Below are positions 46,776 through 55,661 of a DNA stretch of 64,000 nt, one piece after another. This DNA comes from Mucilaginibacter agri (GTDB lineage Bacteria; Bacteroidota; Bacteroidia; Sphingobacteriales; Sphingobacteriaceae). Under the pieces are notes generated by a model. The model was not told where the DNA came from. It saw nothing but the letters and a program-made list of their open reading frames with translations, and did no database searches. The position numbers were made by a program, and so were the translations under genes. Where the stretch lies: positions 1,054,001 to 1,118,000 of the forward strand of contig NZ_WWEO01000045.1 in assembly GCF_009928685.1 (NCBI RefSeq), in the 5' to 3' direction. Every line of letters starts with the position of its first letter. Within the stretch, counting starts at the first letter, position 1.

Positions 46776-47166
46776 AATCAGTTTGGTCTTCGTCGGTGTC
46801 CTCTTCGTTACTGTCAATCATAGATTTCAGCATATTCATGCCTTTTTCCATGTCCAAAGCAGTATGTACCCCTTTTAGGGGCAAGCCCAGCTCAATCAAA
46901 GTGATGGCAACTGCCGGCTGCATACCAACGACTACGGTTTCTGCATCCAATATTTTGGACATACTGGCGATATTCCCGATGATACGGCCCATAAAAGAAT
47001 CCACGATCGAAACGGCAGAGATATCTATTAGTACCCCTTTTGCATTAGTTTTATTGACCATTTTTACAAGGTCTGCCTCGAGGTTTAGCGCAAGCCGGTC
47101 GTAGAGATCAACTTGTATCGTCACCAGCAAAAAAGCGCCCATCCGGAGAATAGGAATCTTATCCAT
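46756..47166 (-). CDS. rsbS: RsbS STAS-domain stressosome scaffold protein
   Basis: 136-aa STAS protein. The expected phosphorylation site is Ser57 in ISAVSIVDSFMGRII, matching Ser59 of B. subtilis RsbS in context. The N-terminal IPILRMGAFLLVTIQVDLYD strand-helix pattern is typical. An acidic tail (DSNEEDTDEDQTDYD) extends past the usual end and is unlike the Bacillus protein. It starts 11 bp after RsbR and overlaps RsbT by 20 bp. Confidence 0.95.
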   Translation of the reverse strand: MDKIPILRMGAFLLVTIQVDLYDRLALNLEADLVKMVNKTNAKGVLIDISAVSIVDSFMGRIIGNIASMSKILDAETVVVGMQPAVAITLIELGLPLKGVHTALDMEKGMNMLKSMIDSNEEDTDEDQTDYDLIAE

Positions 47167-47177
47167 CAGCTTGGTAA

Positions 47178-48041
47178 TTAAAGTTTTGTTAACGTACTGA
47201 TTTTTTTTACTTCGAGGCGCATTACCTTGAATGAATAAGCCAGGGCGCTGGCCAGAGTTGCCTTCGTAATGATATTCGAAAGATCAATACCCAGATGCAC
47301 AACCGTCTGCGCAATCTCCGGGCGGATGCCGCTGATAATACATTCAGCACCCATGAGGCGGGTAGCGCTCACCGTTTTAATCAAATGCTGGGCTACCAGC
47401 GAATCTACAGCAGGTACACCCGATATATCTAAAATGGCTATACTTGATCCGGTTTCGACGATTTCCTGTAGGAGGTTTTCCATCACAATTTGTGTACGGG
47501 CGCTATCCAAAGTGCCGATAATCGGCAGCGCCAGAATGCCTTCCCAAACCCGGATCACAGGCGTTGAGATTTCGGTAATTTCGTCGGTCTGACGTAGGAT
47601 TACTTCCTCACGACCTTTAATAAAAGTCTCGAAAGTAACCACGCTCAGGCTATCCATAATACGGTTTACCTTCATGCTTTCGCTGAAAAGCTTTGCGGGG
47701 TCGTTAGTCACTTCCTGTTGCAGGACATCAAGAATGGCTTCTTTTAAAGAGAAAACAAAGTTACCGGTCTCCCTTGGACTGAAACCCTGCCGGGCGCGGG
47801 TTATACTGATTCCGCCTAATATTTCAATCACCGGGCTCCATTCATCAGATTCTAAGTTCGTGAAATTTTCCAGCGATAAGTTACTAACCAATGCGTCGAT
47901 CAGTTCCTCAGACTGGCTTCGTAATTCATCATTACTAATCAGGTCTTCACGTAAGCTTTCGTCGGCCAGTTGATTTTTCATCCAGAGCTCCAGGATGGTT
48001 TTTTTCTTATTTTTTAACAATTGATGTGTTTTTAGAGACAT
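47178..48041 (-). CDS. RsbR-type stressosome protein (RsbRD N-terminus + STAS)
   Basis: 287-aa protein. Residues ~10-140 are a helical RsbRD-type N-terminal domain rather than the globin-like fold of RsbRA. Residues ~158-280 are the STAS domain (TPVIRVWEGILALPIIG, AECIISGIRPEIAQTVV). The two positions that are phospho-Thr171 and phospho-Thr205 in B. subtilis RsbRA are both Ser here: Ser180 (GTLDSARTQ) and Ser214 (VPAVDSLVAQH), with the same 34-residue spacing. First gene of the operon, followed 11 bp later by RsbS. Confidence 0.93.
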   Translation of the reverse strand: MSLKTHQLLKNKKKTILELWMKNQLADESLREDLISNDELRSQSEELIDALVSNLSLENFTNLESDEWSPVIEILGGISITRARQGFSPRETGNFVFSLKEAILDVLQQEVTNDPAKLFSESMKVNRIMDSLSVVTFETFIKGREEVILRQTDEITEISTPVIRVWEGILALPIIGTLDSARTQIVMENLLQEIVETGSSIAILDISGVPAVDSLVAQHLIKTVSATRLMGAECIISGIRPEIAQTVVHLGIDLSNIITKATLASALAYSFKVMRLEVKKISTLTKL

Positions 48042-48637
48042 GAGTGAAGGATACAGATTAATGTTAAACTATACAATTCAAACTTGGCAAGTTGAATAAT
48101 GAGGAAAGGTAGAGAACAGTTTTGGAATTAGGAAATGTTTTTATACTAAATTCAAAAGGTGAACAGGGAGCCAAAATTCCGGGCCACCCCATCGTTAACT
48201 AGCTGATTTCAAGGGGGACTTATTCGCAAAAGACAAAAATTTCCTGGAAACACATTTGGTCGTCCGCCTTTTTCATTTGATGAACCTAAAACTTAGCTGT
48301 TTGGGAAAAGTCTATTTGGCAGCTCAAATTCCGGAATTTAGGGCTGAGCACCGCATGAGCAAGAAAAATTCTACTTTTTCTACTGAACATCACCCAACTT
48401 TACCCGGATGTTATGAGCAGGAAAAATTTAATTTTGAGTCCGTTCGCATTAAAGGCCACGCAACCCACTTCCTACCTCGTTTATTTTTTGCCAAACCATC
48501 TCTTTATCCAGAAACTTTTTCAACGTTTTTTTGTCTTTATATCATATCATTTGCTGCTTCCCTGTGCTGATTGGAGTCCGACCAGTAATTATATAATCCT
48601 AAAATTTCTTTCGTTATTCCAAAAAAGGAGGCTGGTT
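48042..48637. other. Intergenic, no supported gene
   Basis: About 600 bp between the divergent stressosome operon and the DUF892-like gene. Open frames here have no coding character. Bases near 48161-48195 resemble ends of IS21-type elements, but not enough to call. The 3' end holds the strong ribosome-binding site of the next gene. Confidence 0.4.
48626..48631 (+). promoter_or_regulatory. Strong Shine-Dalgarno AGGAGG
   Basis: AGGAGG with 6 nt to the ATG at 48638. Strong Shine-Dalgarno sequences are uncommon in this phylum. It selects the 175-aa start over a longer open frame whose extra 75 residues have no protein character. Confidence 0.6.
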
Positions 48638-49165
48638 ATGCTAGTTCAACAAGACAGGACCACGGTGTTTCTACACACGTTGTCTACCGTGTATCACATG
48701 AAACATAAGTTGATTCACTATTTGCCGATGATGATCAAAATCGCATCTGACCGGACTCTTAAGTTAAATATAATGCACGGCGGAATTAACATTAATGCAA
48801 CCATTCTGCGGATGGATATGATATTCAAAATTTTTAAAGACGACAGCGAACCCTATTATTCAAGTGTAGAAGGTGAAGTGACGTTGGAAGCATATCTCCA
48901 CTCCATCCCCTTACACCGAAAATGTGCGAGAAACGATTTTGTGATGATCACACATTTACTGATCCTGGCGGGCATTGAAGTGAATTCGTTCAGGCAATTA
49001 AAAAAAATCGCCGAAAGTTTGAACCTCAGGGAGGTTAAGCACCTAGTTAACCAATGTTTGATAGAAGCTATAGACAACAAACGATTGATGACTAATTTAA
49101 CGGATGATTATCTCTTGTTGGATAAAAGTTCGGCAAGCAACCTTCAGAAAGTCAACTATGCCTGA
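48638..49165 (+). CDS. DUF892 (YciE)-like ferritin-fold protein, divergent
   Basis: 175-aa helical protein. The N-terminal helices FLHTLSTVYHMKHKLIHYLP and MIKIASDRTLKLNI follow the DUF892 pattern, and later helices (RKCARNDFVMITHLLILAGI; EVKHLVNQCLIEAID) complete a four-helix bundle. The family is ferritin-like and is often linked to general stress. The usual iron-ligand Glu/His pattern is not clear here, so metal binding is doubtful. It is transcribed away from the stressosome operon. Confidence 0.65.
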   Translation: MLVQQDRTTVFLHTLSTVYHMKHKLIHYLPMMIKIASDRTLKLNIMHGGININATILRMDMIFKIFKDDSEPYYSSVEGEVTLEAYLHSIPLHRKCARNDFVMITHLLILAGIEVNSFRQLKKIAESLNLREVKHLVNQCLIEAIDNKRLMTNLTDDYLLLDKSSASNLQKVNYA

Positions 49166-49694
49166 ATATATCCTTAACTTTTCAGGCAGGTATATGAATA
49201 ATAATCTTGAAGAAATGCAGGGGCGGTTTCCGGACTAAATGATGTGCTATTCTTCTGCCGTTGAGAAAATATTGGTGCGGGAATTGCAATAAACGGCGTT
49301 TGATATGGTATAACCTTGATTAGCCTGGTAGCATTTTAATATCGATAAATCTCGTCTCCCAATCTGGCGATTTTAAATACCTTTAATATCTGACGAAGGT
49401 TATATTTAGTCATGCTCAGTCCTATTTGGTACTTCAATAAAAACGGGTATTTACAAGATGAAAAATACTTCATATTTCCCAATTCGTCACAGACAATGGC
49501 TTATTCGCCAGCTTGAACTCCCTCTCTGGAACAAACTTCTGATTATAAATACTTATATCAAAAGATCTATTATTGAACAATGAGGCAATATTTGTCAATA
49601 TATCTTAAAAATAAGTCAACAAATTGTTTGTTAAATTAAAATTCCCTCATTATTATTGTTATAGATAAGTATACAATATGTAGGTAGAACATTT

Positions 49695-49719
49695 CCCCCT
49701 TGCAGCGAGTGCGAGGGGG
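49695..49719 (+). terminator. GC-rich hairpin followed by T-rich run
   Basis: CCCCCTTGCA and TGCGAGGGGG pair over 10 positions with one G-T wobble and a 5-nt loop, followed by TTGTTATTTT. This has the shape of an intrinsic terminator on the plus strand, yet the last plus-strand gene ends 530 bp upstream. It may end a small RNA or a long untranslated tail. Confidence 0.5.
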
Positions 49720-49807
49720 TTGTTATTTTAGAAAAAAAGTAGTATTTTTTTGAGTGTTTTAATATTTAATAAATTGTAATAAGTATTCACGCGCTCCAAA
49801 CCGCGAG

Positions 49808-49837
49808 AGTGACACTGGATATCGATATGCTGTCACT
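49808..49837. repeat. Interrupted inverted repeat
   Basis: AGTGACA and TGTCACT flank a 10-bp palindrome ATATCGATAT, almost concentric. It could be a protein-binding site; no gene start is close by. Confidence 0.35.
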
Positions 49838-49956
49838 ACGTTAAAAATGCCTAGCTGAATTTTGCTGTTTTATCCAATTGTTTCGGGTCAATACGGTTTT
49901 GGATAATGGTAAAAAATAAAATAGGCAAATTCATCTGCTACTCATGGAAGTTAACT

Positions 49957-51555
49957 TCACTCAACAGAGTAGAGAATTAGTTGGGGCGGATTTGCGGCTC
50001 CTTCGCGACTGATAAATAAAATGTTGGAATTTTTTTTGGTTGTGTCGCTTATAACCAAATTCACTTTGTTATTCGCTGCAGAAAACTGTTCAGTTACGTA
50101 GCTCGTGATATCAAACTCGATAAATTGATGTGTATTGTTTACTATAGCGGTAGCGACTGATGGCTGCTTCGCTTTAGGTGCATTAGAAAACGTCAAGCTT
50201 CCTTCTGTCCAATCATTATTTTGCAGTTCAAAACATGACAGCGTTATGTTTTGTGTATTTTCTGTATTATAGCCAAACAACCGCAATTTGGCCGAAACGA
50301 GATTTGTAATGTCTGGTAGAGAAAATCTGATATAGGTACTTTTTCCATAGCCGCTCAAATTGCCTCCCTTTACAAACATTGTCGTATCACGCCCATAATT
50401 ATCATGGCTGTAACTTCCATCTCTAACATATGAATCGTCGCTAGCACTGAGGGTGGTTGTGTTATTGGATGCAGGCACATTACCTTTAAAATTGCTTTGT
50501 GAAAAATTACCGCCAGCGTAGTACAATTGATTGCCTATTATCGCGGCTACGCCACCCGATCTTGCCGCCGGCATTGCCGTAAGTTCGGACCAGGAATTAG
50601 TGGACAGAGAATACGCGGAAACAAGTTTTGAAGTGACGTTGTAAGCTGTTTCACCTCCTAACACCAATATTTTGTTGCCAACTACGGTAATCGAAGACGC
50701 AATATGATCGCGACCAACTTTCATTGGGGCCAAAAAGCTCCAACTGTTAGAAACCTCGTCATAAACCTGCACCGTGTTTTGTTTGACGGTAGCTGCATCA
50801 TGGTTATGCGAGCCTCCGATAATATATATTTTACCGTTTAACACGGCTGAGCCACTTTGATTAACCGCATTAGGCAAAGGCGCCAAGGTTTTCCATCCCA
50901 AACTTATATTATTTAAATCCAGTACATAGTGGGTGGCAACATCGGTTCTCGATAGATCTGCCCCGCCCATAAAGTGAAGTTTTCCATTAAGGATTTCGAG
51001 CTGGCCTACAGCCAGTGGGCGGGGGAGATCTGGCAAACGTTCATAATTATTTGATGAGGGATTATATTTCCATACCTGTTGAGTTCCAAATATTTGTCCG
51101 GTTCCATTAGCGTTGCAAATATAACCACCGGCCAAGTATATGGACGTGCCGTCTGTCGCGAGCCCCTCGTTTGTTACGCCGCCGAAGGCTGTCCCGCTGG
51201 GGCTGTGTGGCAAATCTGCTATGGCAGCCCACGTATTTGTCGACGGGTCGTAAACGAAAGCACGTTTGGTTTCTCTCCAGTAAGTAGGCCTGCCTGCATA
51301 ATCATGGCCTCCAAAAATGTAGAGTTTGTTATTTACCACCGCCCCATTTATTTCGTGCGTCGGAGTAATAAGCCCCTTGGCGTAACCCCAGGTCATGGGG
51401 CTGGTATTATACGCTACAATTTGAGCTTCTTGAGCCAAAGAAACGCCCGTATTTTTAACAATAGGTGCATCATCTTTTCGACAACTTTGTACAAAAAACA
51501 TTGTCGTAATACATAATCCGAAAAGGAAAAAATGCAGATTTCTAATTGTTATCAT
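49957..51555 (-). CDS. Kelch-repeat lipoprotein with C-terminal DNRLRE/CBM96-like domain
   Basis: 532-aa exported lipoprotein (FFVQSC, Cys25). Residues ~60-365 form a Kelch beta-propeller with repeated blade motifs (NNKLYIFGG, NGKLHFMGG, NGKIYIIGG, GNKILVLGG, GNQLYYAGG). Residues ~375-532 are a DNRLRE/CBM96-type beta-sandwich (ASDDSYVRDGSYSHDNYG ... STYIRFSLPDI). Such proteins bind polysaccharides or cell-surface material. It is a single gene and I saw no regulatory motif shared with the sugar locus. Confidence 0.92.
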   Translation of the reverse strand: MITIRNLHFFLFGLCITTMFFVQSCRKDDAPIVKNTGVSLAQEAQIVAYNTSPMTWGYAKGLITPTHEINGAVVNNKLYIFGGHDYAGRPTYWRETKRAFVYDPSTNTWAAIADLPHSPSGTAFGGVTNEGLATDGTSIYLAGGYICNANGTGQIFGTQQVWKYNPSSNNYERLPDLPRPLAVGQLEILNGKLHFMGGADLSRTDVATHYVLDLNNISLGWKTLAPLPNAVNQSGSAVLNGKIYIIGGSHNHDAATVKQNTVQVYDEVSNSWSFLAPMKVGRDHIASSITVVGNKILVLGGETAYNVTSKLVSAYSLSTNSWSELTAMPAARSGGVAAIIGNQLYYAGGNFSQSNFKGNVPASNNTTTLSASDDSYVRDGSYSHDNYGRDTTMFVKGGNLSGYGKSTYIRFSLPDITNLVSAKLRLFGYNTENTQNITLSCFELQNNDWTEGSLTFSNAPKAKQPSVATAIVNNTHQFIEFDITSYVTEQFSAANNKVNLVISDTTKKNSNILFISREGAANPPQLILYSVE

Positions 51556-51770
51556 AAAGCGAAATACACGTTAAAAGGAAAACTTTAGAACATTTATATC
51601 GGTTTGACTTCTGAATGAAATGAGCAAATTTTGTGGCACTGTGTTTATTATTTTGTGCACCAAAACATTCAATGCCCTAACGCAGGTAAAATGATCAATC
51701 GTTAAATGCTTCCGTTTATTATTGAGTTATTGTTTACATTTTTAAGTGCTAACATGAAGTAAAACAAATA

Positions 51771-51788
51771 GTAACCTTTTGAGGTTAC
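51771..51788 (-). terminator. Hairpin at the end of the USP-PNPOx pair
   Basis: GTAACCT and AGGTTAC form a 7-bp stem with a 4-nt loop, overlapping the stop codon of the PNPOx-like gene. On the minus strand a T-rich TATTTGTTTTA follows. Confidence 0.55.
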
Positions 51789-52249
51789 GAAGACGCGCGG
51801 TATTCAAACCTTCCAGTTTTTTTGGTCACTTTAATCTTATAAATTATTATCTCTGTTGTGGTTCCAATTTCACTGGAAACATCTACGATGCCGTGTGATG
51901 GATGTGCGTTTTCAGCTTCTGATAGGTAGGGCTCGATGCTTTGAATTATTTTTTTCATTGCATGTTCACTTTCCGATATATCAGTTATTTCTTCAAACAT
52001 CCCCCAGCATACTACACATTGCCAATTGAAGAGATTTTCAATTTTATCAACTTCAAAACATACATTGGGATTTTTTCGCATGCTATTAATTTTCAATCCC
52101 CTTTGGGAATGAGCGTAGATATAGGCCCCATCATAGGAAAAGTTTACTGGAACGATGGAAACGACACCATCCGCATAGGTACCTAAGCGACCAATGAGCT
52201 GCGTGCGCAGCAGCTCATTGATCATTTCCATATTTAGTTCGCCTAACAT
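51785..52249 (-). CDS. Pyridoxamine-5'-phosphate-oxidase-like flavin-binding protein
   Basis: 154-aa split-barrel protein of the PNPOx-like superfamily (RTQLIGRLGTYADGVVSIVPVNF, IYAHSQRGLKINSMRKNPNVCFEVD). Such small proteins bind FMN or F420 and often act in stress or as reductases; true PdxH activity is unlikely because of length and motif differences. It lies 23 bp after the UspA gene, so the two form a small stress operon. Confidence 0.88.
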   Translation of the reverse strand: MLGELNMEMINELLRTQLIGRLGTYADGVVSIVPVNFSYDGAYIYAHSQRGLKINSMRKNPNVCFEVDKIENLFNWQCVVCWGMFEEITDISESEHAMKKIIQSIEPYLSEAENAHPSHGIVDVSSEIGTTTEIIIYKIKVTKKTGRFEYRASS

Positions 52250-52272
52250 AATTTTATCTAACTTAGTATCGC

Positions 52273-53151
52273 CTAAAGAAATGGATGACAGTTTGGAGGA
52301 TAAATCATTAAGGGAATGTTTATCTGTTTAGCGATTTTTTGGCTATGACTCCCTTGAAAAATATGATGCCAAACGCTATGTTTCCTATGAATAATTGCCA
52401 GCATATCCACCCGACCATGTTCGCTCAACCATTCTAGGCCATTGTTAACGTCCAAGTCAACAACATGACGATAATAAATTTTAGGGTAGTTGGCTTTGTT
52501 AGTGATTTGGCGAAGAAAGTCATCTATAATCTTTTTAGAAGCTTTCTCGTTATAAAAACCGTCTGTAATATGTACGACTAATATTTCTGCGTTAAAATGT
52601 CTGGCAAAGGAGGCGATGGAATGAATCACTTCGATATCTCCATCACTAAGATCGGTAGCAATGGCTATTTTAGTAATTTTGGCAAACGCGAAATCCGAAG
52701 GCACCAATATTAATGGGAACGTTGCGGCCTCTATCAATTCTTTGCTGTTGCTGCCCAAAAAGAAACGGCTTAGGTTTCCTGGATTAGCCATACCCATAAT
52801 CGCAAAAGCTGCTTTTTGGGTATTGAAGGCTTCACTTACTACATCTACCACCCGGCCAATCCCGCTACCGATGTTGACCTGGGGACGAAAACCATCGGAG
52901 GTTGCAAATTCCCATTCATGCGCTTTCAAATTATTTGCAAAACGATTCAGCTCGTGCTCGGCCGTTTCTTTTAATGAGCCATAATCTTCAAATGGCCATA
53001 TTACGGTGCCTGCCATTGGTGCCTCCGCTGGTATCAAAATAGCGTTGCATAACAATACATTTGCTTTCAATCCTTTAGCAATATGCATCGCATACCTTGC
53101 TGCATTTTTCGCCGCTGGCGAAAAATCTGTTGGAACTAAGATCGTTTTCAT
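52273..53151 (-). CDS. Tandem UspA universal stress protein
   Basis: 292-aa protein with two UspA domains (about 1-145 and 150-292). The first starts MKTILVPTDFSPAAKNAARYA; a GMANPGNLSRFFLGSNSKEL segment near 120-140 resembles the ATP-loop of ATP-binding Usp proteins. The second begins ITKIAIATDLSDGD and lacks a clear loop. I use the Met at 53151, which begins directly with the domain; the open frame runs 9 codons further upstream. Its role is survival in stress and low-energy states, by family. Confidence 0.9.
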   Translation of the reverse strand: MKTILVPTDFSPAAKNAARYAMHIAKGLKANVLLCNAILIPAEAPMAGTVIWPFEDYGSLKETAEHELNRFANNLKAHEWEFATSDGFRPQVNIGSGIGRVVDVVSEAFNTQKAAFAIMGMANPGNLSRFFLGSNSKELIEAATFPLILVPSDFAFAKITKIAIATDLSDGDIEVIHSIASFARHFNAEILVVHITDGFYNEKASKKIIDDFLRQITNKANYPKIYYRHVVDLDVNNGLEWLSEHGRVDMLAIIHRKHSVWHHIFQGSHSQKIAKQINIPLMIYPPNCHPFL

Positions 53152-53463
53152 TATGCTTAATTTAAATGTCCGATGCAAAGTTTAGCGTTTATCTTTTAAG
53201 TAGAAATGATCTGGATCACGTCAAAAGTTGATAATAAACAACTTATTTTCTGACTACCTTTTATAATTTTCTCACCAAGTTATGGCTTAGCCCAATCGCC
53301 TTGATGCAAATTCAGGACCGACCAAATAGGCCGCTATTAACGTAAATAATACTAAAGAGTTTGCTTGTAATTTTACCCGCGATAGTAAATGATCTAGCGC
53401 ATTTCCTATCATGATTAAAATCACAAAAAGATTTTTCCAACCTTCTTACATTTATAAAATAAA

Positions 53464-54730
53464 ATGATTGTGATGAGCAGAGTTTTACACAAGTTCAAGT
53501 CTGTAGTTAGCGTGTTGGGGCCGGGACTCATTACCGGTTCAAGTGATGATGATCCATCCGGTATCGCCACATATTCGCAGGTAGGTACACAATTTGGTTT
53601 AACCTCTTTATGGACTGCACTCTTTACTTTTCCATTAATGGCCGGGATACAAGAAATGTGTGCCCGGATTGGCCTGGTTACCTCGCAGGGTTTAACTACC
53701 ACTTTGCGTACCCATTATCCAAAATGGCTTTTATGGATGATGATACTATTCTCGTTTCCAGCTATTATCATGAACATAGGTGCCGATATTGCAGGTATGG
53801 GCGCGGCTGCCAATTTAGTATTGCCAAATATACCCGCATCGTTATTTAGTATAGTATTTACTTTCCTTATTTTGCTAGCCCTGATATTTTATTCCTATCC
53901 TAAACTTGCACTGTTGTTGAAATGGGCCTGTATAACATTGCTAATTTATTTATTTATTTGTTCCTTTCTTTGGCCAGGTTAACTGGTATTCGACATTCAA
54001 AGCCACATTTGTGCCGACGATTGAATGGAACAAAAATTATCTGGAAATTCTTGTAGGTATTTTGGGCACTACCATTTCTCCGTATCTTTTTTTCTGGCAA
54101 GCTACGATGGAGGCTGAAGATATTAAGAAAAAAAACCAGGTGATTGTTGTTGATAAACGCATGATTGGTACCATGCAGAAAGACATAGATTTAGGGATGT
54201 TCTTTTCTAACCTTGTGATGTATTTTATCATTTTAACATGTGGTACTGTATTACATTCAAACGGCATGTTTCAAATCGACACTGTTGAACAAGCAGCTAC
54301 AGCTCTGAAACCTATCGCCGGAAAATTCGCCAGTTTACTTTTCTCCATAGGTATAATTGGCACTGGATTTCTAGCCATTCCGGTTTTAAGTGGTTCGCTT
54401 TCATACATGTTTGCAGAAACCTTTAACTGGAAAGAAGGGCTGGACAAAAAAATCTTTGAAGCCAAACCCTTCTATAGTGTTATAATCATTTCTTTAGTAA
54501 TTGGATTGTTGATTAATTTCGTTGTGTTAAGCCCGGTAAAGGCACTTTTATATTCAGCCGTGTTGTATGGGTTAACCGCCCCGGTAATAATTGCGATTGT
54601 TATTCATATTGGTAATAATAAAATTGTTATGGGGAAGTTTACAAATGGTATTATCTCCAATGTGCTCGGCGTGATCACGTTTTTGGTGATGACAGCGTCG
54701 GCAGTCGCACTCCTTTATTTTCAATTTTAA
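53464..54730 (+). pseudogene. NRAMP-family divalent metal transporter, frameshifted
   Basis: Two overlapping parts of one ~420-aa transporter. Part 1 (53464 to a stop at 53982) holds the first helices and SSDDDPSGIATYSQVGTQFG, the metal-site variant seen in NRAMP-related magnesium/manganese transporters, in place of DPGN. Part 2 is open from before 53975 to 54730 in the next frame and reads QVNWYSTFKATFVPTIEWNKN directly after the break, then SPYLFFWQATMEAED and six further helices. A one-base change in the T-rich CCTTTCTTT near 53963-53970 accounts for it. All other residues look intact, so it is a very recent mutation or a sequence error. Divergent from the UspA gene. Confidence 0.88.
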
Positions 54731-54819
54731 CTTAGTCGTTATGTCACGCAAATATGTGATCCAAGTCATTTTTGAACAGTGCTCAAACCACCATCTTTGG
54801 AGATCCAAAAGTCAAGATC

Positions 54820-55068
54820 ATGAATGCCATAAGCTTTAATTTTTGCCATCCGTTTCAAGGAAACGCTTGTCTCATAAATCGTTCGAATTGCAAGGAGAAG
54901 CGGTTTGTAGAAGTTGACAGTAACAATTTACAGGATTTTGAAGTAGCGATTACAAATTGCAACGATGGGCGATGGGAAATCCTTCTCAACTGGGAATACG
55001 AGGGGCGGCCTTTTGTTTACAAACACGATTTCATGGTTTTTTCCGGAAAAATCGTTGAACCTTTTTAA
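54820..55068 (+). CDS. Small hypothetical protein (82 aa)
   Basis: Unrecognised. The Met at 54820 gives MNAISFNFCHPFQGNACLIN; an upstream TTG start would add 16 residues. The C-terminal half (EVAITNCNDGRWEILLNWEY, then EGRPFVYKHDFMVFSG) is protein-like. Three Cys residues occur near the N-terminus. It lies 89 bp after the transporter and 83 bp before the regulated promoter of the thioredoxin operon. Confidence 0.55.
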   Translation: MNAISFNFCHPFQGNACLINRSNCKEKRFVEVDSNNLQDFEVAITNCNDGRWEILLNWEYEGRPFVYKHDFMVFSGKIVEPF

Positions 55069-55151
55069 TTCTAATGTTAATTTTCAGGCTCTGCCTTCCG
55101 GATTTCAACTGATTCTTGTAAAAACTGTAAAAGATCGCATGACGGTTTCAA

Positions 55152-55186
55152 CTTCAGATTAGCTTCAGATTCTGTTTGTAATATTG
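55152..55186 (+). promoter_or_regulatory. Two-component response element and promoter of the ApbE operon
   Basis: CTTCAGATTAGCTTCA (55152-55167) is a perfect direct repeat CTTCA-N6-CTTCA with an 11-bp period, typical of OmpR-family binding sites. Exactly 11 nt later is TAATATTG (55179-55186), a near match to the -7 box TAnnTTTG. Three more promoters in this region share the layout. Confidence 0.75.
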
Positions 55187-55229
55187 GTATTACACATAGC
55201 ATTTAAGTGTGTATTATAATCCTACAAGA

Positions 55230-55661
55230 ATGAGGTTACTGTCCATTTTACTATTTACATTATTTGCACCGTCGGTTAACTGGTTGGGCGATTTTAATAC
55301 AGCAAAAATAGAGGCTGCCAAAACGCATAAGATGATATTAATCAATTTCTCGGGTTCCGACTGGTGCGGCCCATGCATTCGGTTACGGAAAGAGATTTTA
55401 GAATCATCAAACTTTGAAGAGTACGCGGCGGATCATTTACTCTTGGTACGTGCTGATTTCCCCCGTCAAAAGAAAAATCAGCCCGGTAAAGACCAAATAA
55501 AACTTAACGAGGCGCTGGCAGAAAAGTATAATTCTGAAGGCAAATTTCCTTATACGTTACTGGTTGACGAAAACGGCAAAGTTTTGAAAGCATGGGATGG
55601 CTACCCCAACGAAACACCTGATCAATTTGTAACAGACGTTAGGAAATATGAAACACGATGA
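55230..55661 (+). CDS. Periplasmic thioredoxin-like protein
   Basis: 143-aa exported protein: signal peptide MRLLSILLFTLFAPSVNWLG, then a thioredoxin fold with active site SDWCGPC at ~46-52 and the cis-Pro loop KFPYTLL. The start at 55230 puts the gene 37 nt after the predicted transcription start. It is the first gene of the redox operon and likely keeps cysteines reduced in the Cys-rich DUF4266 partner or in metal proteins outside the cytoplasm. It overlaps ApbE by 14 bp. Confidence 0.9.
   Translation: MRLLSILLFTLFAPSVNWLGDFNTAKIEAAKTHKMILINFSGSDWCGPCIRLRKEILESSNFEEYAADHLLLVRADFPRQKKNQPGKDQIKLNEALAEKYNSEGKFPYTLLVDENGKVLKAWDGYPNETPDQFVTDVRKYETR

Larger units (their letters stand above)
49166..49956. 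other. Intergenic with two hairpins, no gene
   Basis: About 790 bp. The first half has only stop-rich frames. The two notable elements, a GC-rich hairpin at 49695-49719 and an interrupted palindrome at 49808-49837, are listed separately. Confidence 0.5.

Noticed and set aside
48161..48200. Sequence resembling ends of IS21-type elements (GGTGAACAGGGAGCC).
   Set aside because: No second end, no target duplication and no transposase remnant; resemblance rests on memory of related ends only.
49946..49957. Perfect 12-bp palindrome GAAGTTAACTTC at the end of the Kelch gene.
   Set aside because: No loop and no T-tract, so not a terminator, and too short to call a binding site.
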